Positions 1-6,105 of a stretch of 6,105 nucleotides of DNA are shown piece after piece (the first letter of the stretch is position 1; the number at the start of each line of letters is the position of its first letter). The notes under the pieces were generated by a model. That model ran no database searches, had not been told where the DNA came from, and saw only the letters and a program-made list of their open reading frames with translations. Source of the stretch: Pseudomonadota bacterium (GTDB taxonomy: Bacteria; Pseudomonadota; Alphaproteobacteria; Acetobacterales; Acetobacteraceae); the NCBI GenBank assembly GCA_021807465.1, contig JAKBCX010000111.1, positions 1-6,105 of the forward strand, written 5' to 3'. A program made the position numbers and the translations under genes.

Positions 1-227
1 TGAAAGAGAATATTCATCCGGACTATCACGAGATCAACATCATCATGACCGATGGTACGGAATTCAAAACCCGCTCCTGCATGGGCAAGCCGGGCGACAC
101 GCTGCGCCTGGATATCGACCCGAAATCCCACCCCGCCTGGACCGGCGTGCAGCGCATTGTGGACACAGGCGGCCAGGTCGCCAAGTTCAATAAGAAATTC
201 GCCGGCATCGGCGCCCGCAAGAAGTAA
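1..227 (+). CDS. rpmE: 50S ribosomal protein L31 (start codon cut by window edge)
   Basis: This encodes ribosomal protein L31 of the large subunit, which contributes to the bridge between the subunits. The frame is open from the first base. The window opens with the last two bases of what is probably the ATG, giving a protein of 75 residues beginning [20 protein letters not shown]. Family features are the IHPDYH start, [12 protein letters not shown] near residues 38-49, and the [15 protein letters not shown] block near residues 55-69. The CxxC zinc ligands of the E. coli-type protein are absent and only one Cys (residue 27) is present. This is therefore the zinc-independent (C-minus) form, which is common in alphaproteobacteria. 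A shorter start at 45 would remove the conserved N-terminus and is rejected. The gene converges on proB, with a large hairpin between them. Identity is nearly certain; only the exact first base is unseen. Confidence 0.95.
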   Translation, partial: KENIHPDYHEINIIMTDGTEFKTRSCMGKPGDTLRLDIDPKSHPAWTGVQRIVDTGGQVAKFNKKFAGIGARKK

Positions 228-303
228 GACGCGCCGGGTTGTTTGGGGGTATTTAAGGCCAGGGGCGCTGCCGCCGTGCGAATGCACGCCTCCGGCATGA
301 CAC

Positions 304-443
304 CCCGCTGGGCCTGAGGCCCGGACCCCATTAGTTTTCTAAGGATAGAAAAAGGGCCTGCCACCAAGCCGTTATCACGGCACGGAGGCAGGCCCTTTTT
401 CTATCCTTAACTATCGGGGATCTGGGGCCTCAGGCCCAGCGGG
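304..443. repeat. Long imperfect inverted repeat between rpmE and proB
   Basis: Nearly the whole interval folds back on itself in nested arms. The outer arms are 304-322 and 425-443 (19 of 19 pairs, around the motif GGGCCTGAGGCCC). The middle arms are 326-336 and 409-419 (9 of 11). The inner arms are 341-362 and 387-408 (22 of 22). A small apical stem pairs 368-372 with 377-381. The outer arm followed by GGGTCCAGGGCAGAGTCC resembles the GC-rich palindromic intergenic elements scattered in Acetobacteraceae genomes. That resemblance is from memory and was not checked. It could be a REP- or MITE-like unit that has captured or become a terminator. The 228-303 stretch before it holds only a small 5-bp hairpin (CGTGC-GAAT-GCACG). 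Confidence 0.8.
341..408. terminator. Bidirectional Rho-independent terminator for rpmE and proB
   Basis: A perfect 22-bp stem pairs 341-362 with 387-408. GC-rich cores (GGGCCTGCC and GGCAGGCCC) are bordered by AAAAA on the left and TTTTT on the right, so either strand gives a GC stem ending in a U-run. The loop contains a second hairpin, GCCGT-TATC-ACGGC. It lies between two converging genes, about 114 bases after the rpmE stop and about 56 bases after the proB stop, as expected of a shared terminator. It is the core of the larger inverted repeat annotated around it. Confidence 0.85.
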
Positions 444-463
444 TCCAGGGCAGAGTCCTAGCC

Positions 464-2586
<2,123 letters not shown>

Positions 2587-2590
2587 TCAA

Positions 2591-2617
2591 AATAAAAAAG
2601 CCGGCTTGCGCCGGCTT
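2591..2617 (-). terminator. Rho-independent terminator after rpmA
   Basis: Read on the minus strand, an 8-bp stem AAGCCGGC / GCCGGCTT (2617-2610 with 2605-2598) closes a GCAA tetraloop and runs into TTTTTTATTTTG. It sits between the rpmA stop and the obgE start, so it should end most rplU-rpmA transcripts and leave obgE-proB to read-through or a separate promoter. The U-tract ends only about 14 bases before the obgE ATG, so read-through transcripts would carry a strong hairpin just upstream of obgE. Confidence 0.85.
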
Positions 2618-2666
2618 CTACGGGTGGGGCGCTGAGCTTTGTGGCGCACCAGCCCCATGCGTGATG

Positions 2667-2936
2667 TTACTCGGCGGCTTCGGCAACCGGCGCCACGGAG
2701 ACATGCACCCGGTCATCGGATTTACGCTGGAACACCACCTTGCCGTCCACCAAGGCGAACAGCGTGTGATCGCGGCCGACGCCGACATTGGTGCCGGGCT
2801 TCACCTTGGTACCGCGCTGGCGGATGATGATGTTGCCGGCGACGACAGCCTGGCCGCCAGCCTTTTTCACGCCAAGGCGCCGGCCCGCGGTATCGCGGCC
2901 GTTGCGGGACGAGCCGCCTGCTTTTTTATGTGCCAT
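2667..2936 (-). CDS. rpmA: 50S ribosomal protein L27
   Basis: L27 is a large-subunit protein whose flexible N-terminus reaches toward the peptidyl-transferase centre. The 89 residues show the diagnostic start [15 protein letters not shown], followed by [24 protein letters not shown] and the [19 protein letters not shown] core near residues 51-69. The C-terminus ends in an Ala/Glu tail. There is no Firmicutes-type cleavable N-terminal extension. The start is well supported by a TAAGGAG site about 9 bases upstream, which uses the TAA stop codon of rplU as its first bases. The two genes are only 12 bases apart and form one operon, which closes with the terminator downstream. Confidence 0.98.
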   Translation of the reverse strand: MAHKKAGGSSRNGRDTAGRRLGVKKAGGQAVVAGNIIIRQRGTKVKPGTNVGVGRDHTLFALVDGKVVFQRKSDDRVHVSVAPVAEAAE

Positions 2937-2948
2937 ACTACTTGCTCC

Positions 2949-3263
2949 TTACGCCGCGTTGATGCCGGAGATGCGCAGCACGGTGACGTGCTGGCGGTGG
3001 CCGTTCTTGCGGCGGCTATTCTGCCGGCGGCGCTTCTTGAAGATGATAACCTTGTCCAGGCGGTCCTGGGCAATGACGGTGGCGGTGACGGAAGCGCCGG
3101 CAACCACCGGGGCGCCGAGCTTCAGGCTGCCCTCGCCGCCAACGGCCAGAACATCGGTAAAGGTAACCGTGCTGCCGGCTTCCGCCTCCAGCTTCTCAAC
3201 CTTCAGCACCGCGTCTTGTGTGACGCGGTATTGCTTGCCGCCGGTGCGGATGACTGCGAACAT
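2949..3263 (-). CDS. rplU: 50S ribosomal protein L21
   Basis: L21 binds 23S rRNA in the large subunit, near L20. The 104 residues begin [14 protein letters not shown], the family signature, and include [20 protein letters not shown] near 72-91, the basic L21 motif. The length matches the family's usual 100-105. The frame stays open well upstream on this strand, but that extension crosses the promoter and the antisense of the tRNA and has no homology to L21. The ATG whose complement ends at 3263 is therefore the start, with an AGGA site about 8 bases upstream. The gene is first in the rplU-rpmA operon and is preceded by a near-consensus promoter. Confidence 0.98.
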   Translation of the reverse strand: MFAVIRTGGKQYRVTQDAVLKVEKLEAEAGSTVTFTDVLAVGGEGSLKLGAPVVAGASVTATVIAQDRLDKVIIFKKRRRQNSRRKNGHRQHVTVLRISGINAA

Positions 3264-3330
3264 GTTAAAAATCCTGGTCTCGACAAAATAAATGGCGCGG
3301 CTGGGGCGTGCCCTGCCACGAGAGTGGCGC

Positions 3331-3358
3331 GTTATAGCCGGGCAGGGGGTTGTGTCAA
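3331..3358 (-). promoter_or_regulatory. Sigma-70-type promoter for rplU-rpmA
   Basis: On the minus strand a perfect -35 box TTGACA (complement of 3353-3358) is followed after 16 bases by TATAAC (complement of 3331-3336). Transcription would start near 3324, giving a leader of about 60 bases before the rplU ATG. The leader begins at a small inverted repeat (GTGGC/GCCAC, 3315-3328). The position fits the start of a strongly expressed ribosomal-protein operon. It diverges from the tRNA-Ser promoter. Confidence 0.8.
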
Positions 3359-3401
3359 TGCTGATTCGCGGGCGCGCGGGGCGCGATTTTCGCAACGCCC
3401 A

Positions 3402-3430
3402 TTGCGGCGGGCGGTTGCGCCGCTTATAAG
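3402..3430 (+). promoter_or_regulatory. Promoter for tRNA-Ser
   Basis: TTGCGG (3402-3407) and TATAAG (3425-3430) are separated by 17 bases, a good sigma-70-type arrangement. The expected start is near 3437, about 11 bases before the tRNA. The -10 box lies inside the palindrome GCTTATAAGC. The promoter is divergent from rplU-rpmA, with about 43 bases between the two -35 boxes. Confidence 0.65.
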
Positions 3431-3447
3431 CCCGCTCCAGCGCCAAT

Positions 3448-3539
<92 letters not shown>

Positions 3540-3611
3540 ACACCCTGCACCAGTGTGCAACCCCACACCAAAAACCATAGGAAATCAGACGCTTTCAGGC
3601 GGTAGTTTTGC

Positions 3612-3640
3612 TTGACTGTGCACCCGCAAGCGCGTACATC
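3612..3640 (+). promoter_or_regulatory. Possible integrase promoter
   Basis: TTGACT (3612-3617) and TACATC (3635-3640) have a 17-base spacer, about 44 bases before the preferred int ATG. The -35 box is good and the -10 box weak. Just after it is a 6-bp inverted repeat, CTATAT (3644-3649) / ATATAG (3658-3663), which could be an operator over the start of the transcript. Both assignments come from pattern alone. Read-through from the tRNA promoter could also transcribe int. Confidence 0.35.
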
Positions 3641-3683
3641 ACTCTATATTTTGTGGGATATAGCGTGGAGTGGAGTTTGGCGG

Positions 3684-4982
3684 ATGGCAGCCAGGGCACT
3701 CGAAAAGCTCTCTGCAGCGGGTGTGAAGAATACCAATAAACCCGGCATGTACGGGGATGGCGGCGGCCTATGGCTACACGTCGGCCCGAATGCGCTGGAT
3801 GAGAACGGCAAGCCGACCAAAACAGGTAAGAGCTGGATTTTCCGTTATATGATCGCCGGAAAGGCCCGAGAGATGGGGCTAGGCCCCTTGCACACCATCG
3901 GCTTGTCCGAGGCACGCGACTTAGCCCGAGAGTGCCGGAAACAGGTGCTAGCGGGCGATGATCCCCTGGCGGCCAAAGAGACGAAGCGCAAGGAGCGAAA
4001 GCTCCAGGCGGCCAAGGCCATCACCTTCAAGGACTGCGCCGGCAAGTATATAGCGGCGAACCGGGCCGGGTGGCGCAATGAGAAGCATGCTGGGCAGTGG
4101 GAGAGCACCCTTAAGACTTATGTGTATCCAACCATCGGCAAGCTGTCGGTGGGCGAGATCGACACCGGCCATGTGACGAAGATCCTGCATCCGATCTGGA
4201 CCGAGAAGGCGGAGACAGCCTCCCGCGTCCGCGGCCGCATTGAGTCAGTCCTGAATTTTGCCACCACTCACGGCTGGCGCACTGGGGAGAACCCGGCGCG
4301 GTGGCGCGGACACTTGGAGAACGTGCTGCCCAAGAAGTCGAAGGTGGCCAAGGTCGAGCACCATGCGGCGCTCCCCTGGCGCGAGGCTGGGGCGTTCATG
4401 AAGGCCCTGGGGAGTGAGAAGGGCACCGCTGCCCTGGCTCTGCGCTTTGCCATCCTGACAGCGGCCCGGACCGGTGAGGTGCTGGGCGCGCAGTGGAGCG
4501 AGATAGACCTCGTGGCCAAGGTCTGGACCGTGCCAGCGGGACGCATGAAGGCGGACCGTGAGCACCGCGTGCCGTTGACGGATGAAGCGATTGCGATCCT
4601 GAAGGAGACGGCCAAGCTGCGGGTCGATGAGGGGGATCATGTGTTCCCTGGTGGGAAGAAGGTGAAGGGCGGCGAGAAAGACGCGCCCCTGTCCAACATG
4701 GCCATGTTGGTCCTACTCCGGCGCATGGGGCGCGGCGACCTGACGGCTCACGGTTTCCGGTCTACCTTCCGCGACTGGGCGGCCGAGACCGGGCAACCCG
4801 CCGATATTGCCGAGGCTGCCCTGGCGCACGTCATCGGCAACAAGACGACTGCGGCATATCAGCGCGGCGACCTGCTCGACCGGCGGCGCAAGCTGATGGA
4901 GGCTTGGGCCACGTGGTGCGCGCATGTGCCGGCCGAGGGCGGGAATGTCCGCGAGATGCGGGCGGCGGAGGTAACAACATGA
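3684..4982 (+). CDS. int: P4-type tyrosine site-specific integrase
   Basis: This is a tyrosine recombinase that inserts and excises the element by strand exchange at the tRNA-Ser att site. From the ATG at 3684 it has 432 residues, normal for the family. Residues 1-100 form the DUF4102-type arm-binding domain (YGDGGGLWLHV near 23-33, SWIFRYMIAGKAREMGLG near 50-67, LSEARDLAREC near 74-84). A core-binding SAM-like domain spans about 114-215. The catalytic domain is at about 228-410. The visible catalytic set is R262 (AARTGEVLG), K289, H356 and R359 (HGFRSTFRDW), H382 (ALAHVIGN) and Y392 (AAYQRGD). A GGAG site 8 bases upstream supports this ATG. The frame opens earlier (TTG at 3612), but that extension overlaps the putative promoter. 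The stop overlaps the next ATG as ATGA. It appears intact and functional. Confidence 0.95.
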   Translation: MAARALEKLSAAGVKNTNKPGMYGDGGGLWLHVGPNALDENGKPTKTGKSWIFRYMIAGKAREMGLGPLHTIGLSEARDLARECRKQVLAGDDPLAAKETKRKERKLQAAKAITFKDCAGKYIAANRAGWRNEKHAGQWESTLKTYVYPTIGKLSVGEIDTGHVTKILHPIWTEKAETASRVRGRIESVLNFATTHGWRTGENPARWRGHLENVLPKKSKVAKVEHHAALPWREAGAFMKALGSEKGTAALALRFAILTAARTGEVLGAQWSEIDLVAKVWTVPAGRMKADREHRVPLTDEAIAILKETAKLRVDEGDHVFPGGKKVKGGEKDAPLSNMAMLVLLRRMGRGDLTAHGFRSTFRDWAAETGQPADIAEAALAHVIGNKTTAAYQRGDLLDRRRKLMEAWATWCAHVPAEGGNVREMRAAEVTT

Positions 4983-5650
4983 GCGGCGAAATCGTAAAGA
5001 TACCGAACGTCTTGCCTGGGGCCGTACGGGCCCAACTTGCGTACATGCTGACATCTCCCATAACGACCGATCAACTGGAAGTGCTGAAGAGGCTGGCCCG
5101 AGATACGCGCATGATTAACGTCTGGAATGAGCTTATTCGTACAGACAGAAAAACAGGAGCATTTCTTTATCCAGCCCAACACCCTGCCGAGGAGAGCTTT
5201 GCCAACCCTGCAGAGGCGCAAGCAGCCGCGCTGCGTGAAACCCTCCATTTTGCATACAAGGCGGCGATAGATCGCGTACGAGTTTTTAAGCCCGCGGAGA
5301 TTGAGCAAAAGCGTCAAGAACTTCTCAATAATGCAGAAACGTTTAGAGCAAGAGCCGAGGAGTTAGCGCAAATAGGAGCTGAGGAAGTGCCATATATTCT
5401 GGCTGCTGCGACACGTTATGAAGCTGCAGCAGGGGAAGTCAGAAAGGATGACGATCCTCTGACTATCTCGAACGACCGAGGAGATCGCGTTGAGCGCGGT
5501 GTCCAAATCGCGATCGCGTCTTTTCTCTTGGAGCGCTTTGGAAACAGGCTAGATGGCGTGGCTTCCACTCTGACATCAGTCGCACTCGGGACGAACAAAC
5601 CGTCAGCACGCGTTTCACGGTCCGCCTTTTTAGAGGCCAAACGGCGCTAA
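4979..5650 (+). CDS. Uncharacterised island protein coupled to integrase
   Basis: I do not recognise a named family. The start at 4979 is well supported: GGAGGT lies six bases upstream and the ATG overlaps the int stop (ATGA). An upstream in-frame ATG at 4904 would overlap int by about 80 bases and is less likely. The 223-residue product has no signal peptide or clear membrane segment and is probably cytoplasmic. Residues 28-60 are helical, with ARDTRMINVWNELIR near 40-54. Residues 104-155 are rich in Glu, Arg, Gln and Ala (KPAEIEQKRQELLNNAETF, then RARAEELAQ) and may form a coiled coil. Residues 170-201 (VERGVQIAIASFLLERFGN) look like a short helical C-terminal domain, followed by a basic tail ending in KRR. 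No enzyme motif is visible. Coupling to int suggests a role in element maintenance or regulation, but this is inference. Base composition is more AT-rich than in the housekeeping genes. Confidence 0.8.
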   Translation: MSGEIVKIPNVLPGAVRAQLAYMLTSPITTDQLEVLKRLARDTRMINVWNELIRTDRKTGAFLYPAQHPAEESFANPAEAQAAALRETLHFAYKAAIDRVRVFKPAEIEQKRQELLNNAETFRARAEELAQIGAEEVPYILAAATRYEAAAGEVRKDDDPLTISNDRGDRVERGVQIAIASFLLERFGNRLDGVASTLTSVALGTNKPSARVSRSAFLEAKRR

Positions 5651-5721
5651 AGAAGCAGGGAGCACAAGGCGGGGGGAGTGTGGGACACACAATGCATGCA
5701 ATAGCATGAACAGGTGATCCA

Positions 5722-5961
5722 ATGACCCCGAACACTCAAATCTCGATCAGTCCGACGCCGAAATTCGGCAGCATCGACACATGGTGCGCCCTCTCTGGAA
5801 TGGGGCGCCGCGCCACATACGACGCGCTCGGCCATGGCCATTTGAAAGCCGTCAAGGCGGGCACCCGTACCCTGATTAATATCGAAAAAGGCCTGGCGTG
5901 GCTTGAGTCCCTTCCGGCAGCTCAGATTCGCCCGCAGAAGCCGCGCAAGGTTGTCACCTAA
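5722..5961 (+). CDS. Excisionase/AlpA-like winged-helix DNA-binding protein
   Basis: This 79-residue protein matches the pattern of small MerR-like winged-helix proteins (HTH_17/excisionase type): SIDTWCALSGMGRRATYDAL near residues 17-36 as the helix-turn-helix, GHLKAVKAGTRTLINIEKGLAWLESLP near 39-65 as the wing and closing helix, and a basic tail (KPRK). Such proteins bend DNA at att sites to steer integrase toward excision, or activate int transcription as AlpA does. The start has AGGTGA four bases upstream. The gap before it (5651-5721) holds a 5-bp inverted repeat (GTGTG-GGA-CACAC, 5678-5690) and the palindrome TGCATGCA (5693-5700), possible binding sites. Its place in an integrase-bearing island supports a directionality role. 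It could instead be a general small regulator. No distinct promoter was identified. Confidence 0.8.
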   Translation: MTPNTQISISPTPKFGSIDTWCALSGMGRRATYDALGHGHLKAVKAGTRTLINIEKGLAWLESLPAAQIRPQKPRKVVT

Positions 5962-5967
5962 GAGAAC

Positions 5968-6105
5968 TGCGTATTCCGGTGGATGTGCGCAGTCAGTCCG
6001 ATAAGTCGTAAGCAGTGGTTCCGGTAGGTCCTGAGCAGTCGGTCTGGCGACATGGGCGGTTGTAGGTATTACGGCGATGTGAGCACTCCGGTTGCCTCGG
6101 TCGAT
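5968..6105. mobile_element. Possible IS21-family insertion sequence end (partial)
   Basis: Six bases after the excisionase-like stop the sequence changes to a series of related direct repeats with an interval of about 23 nt, starting near TGCGTATTCCGG. IS21-family elements typically begin with TG and carry several terminal repeats, each sharing part of the end sequence, ahead of istA. This pattern fits. The assignment is from repeat layout and remembered resemblance; no transposase is in the window. A GTG at 6079 opens a frame to the window edge (VSTPVASVD), but it is too short to identify. Confidence 0.4.
5989..6057 (+). repeat. Three degenerate 23-nt direct repeats
   Basis: Units begin with GCAGT at 5989, 6012 and 6035, exactly 23 bases apart. 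They share the pattern GCAGTnnnTCCGnTA (third unit GCAGTCGGTCTGG). A related partial unit lies before them: TTCCGGT at 5974-5980 matches TTCCGGT at 6019-6025, two periods away less one base. The spacing is about two helical turns, so proteins bound to the units would sit on the same DNA face. This fits transposase-binding end repeats or iteron-like sites. Confidence 0.65.

Noticed and set aside
3612..3683. Longer integrase start at TTG 3612
   Set aside because: It adds 24 residues unlike the family N-terminus and coincides with the likely -35 box. The ATG at 3684 has a proper GGAG site and begins just before the conserved arm-binding domain.
4859..5317. Minus-strand frame of 152 residues over the int/unknown-gene junction
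   Set aside because: It is antisense to the integrase C-terminus and to a gene with a strong ribosome site, and shows no recognisable domain.
5989..6057. CRISPR array reading of the 23-nt repeats
   Set aside because: The units are contiguous, degenerate and lack unique spacers. No cas genes are present.
6079..6105. GTG-initiated frame (VSTPVASVD) running off the window, possible transposase start
   Set aside because: Only nine codons are visible and the ribosome site is weak, so it cannot be called a gene from this sequence.

Overview
The window looks like a high-GC alphaproteobacterial chromosome, most likely from Rhodospirillales/Acetobacteraceae. That placement is inferred from protein sequences, the gene order rplU-rpmA-obgE-proB, and a GC-rich palindromic intergenic element of a kind familiar from that family; no search was run. 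It has two parts: a conserved housekeeping block (1 to about 3537) and the left part of an integrated mobile island (about 3538 to the window end).

Housekeeping block. rpmE (ribosomal protein L31, missing one base of its start codon) runs rightward at the left edge. It converges on a leftward cluster encoding ribosomal proteins L21 (rplU) and L27 (rpmA), the ribosome-assembly GTPase Obg (obgE) and glutamate 5-kinase (proB). obgE and proB overlap by 4 bases and are probably translationally coupled. A Rho-independent terminator separates rpmA from obgE. Between the converging rpmE and proB 3' ends is a nearly continuous hairpin of about 140 nt whose core is a bidirectional terminator. A near-consensus sigma-70 promoter (TTGACA-16-TATAAC) drives rplU-rpmA. 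A divergent promoter (TTGCGG-17-TATAAG) drives a tRNA-Ser(CGA) gene.

Mobile island. Directly after the encoded CCA end of tRNA-Ser comes a P4-type tyrosine integrase with all catalytic residues visible. It overlaps by 4 bases a gene for an unrecognised 223-residue protein with a helical, charged middle. A 79-residue winged-helix protein of the excisionase/AlpA type follows. This is the usual anatomy of a tRNA-borne integrative element: tRNA attachment site, integrase, accessory gene, directionality factor. The opposite end of the island lies outside the window.

Right edge. From about 5968 a cluster of degenerate direct repeats with a period of about 23 nt begins 6 bases after the excisionase-like stop codon. 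It resembles the multiple terminal repeats of IS21-family insertion sequences, so a second element may be nested in the island. Its transposase would lie beyond the window.
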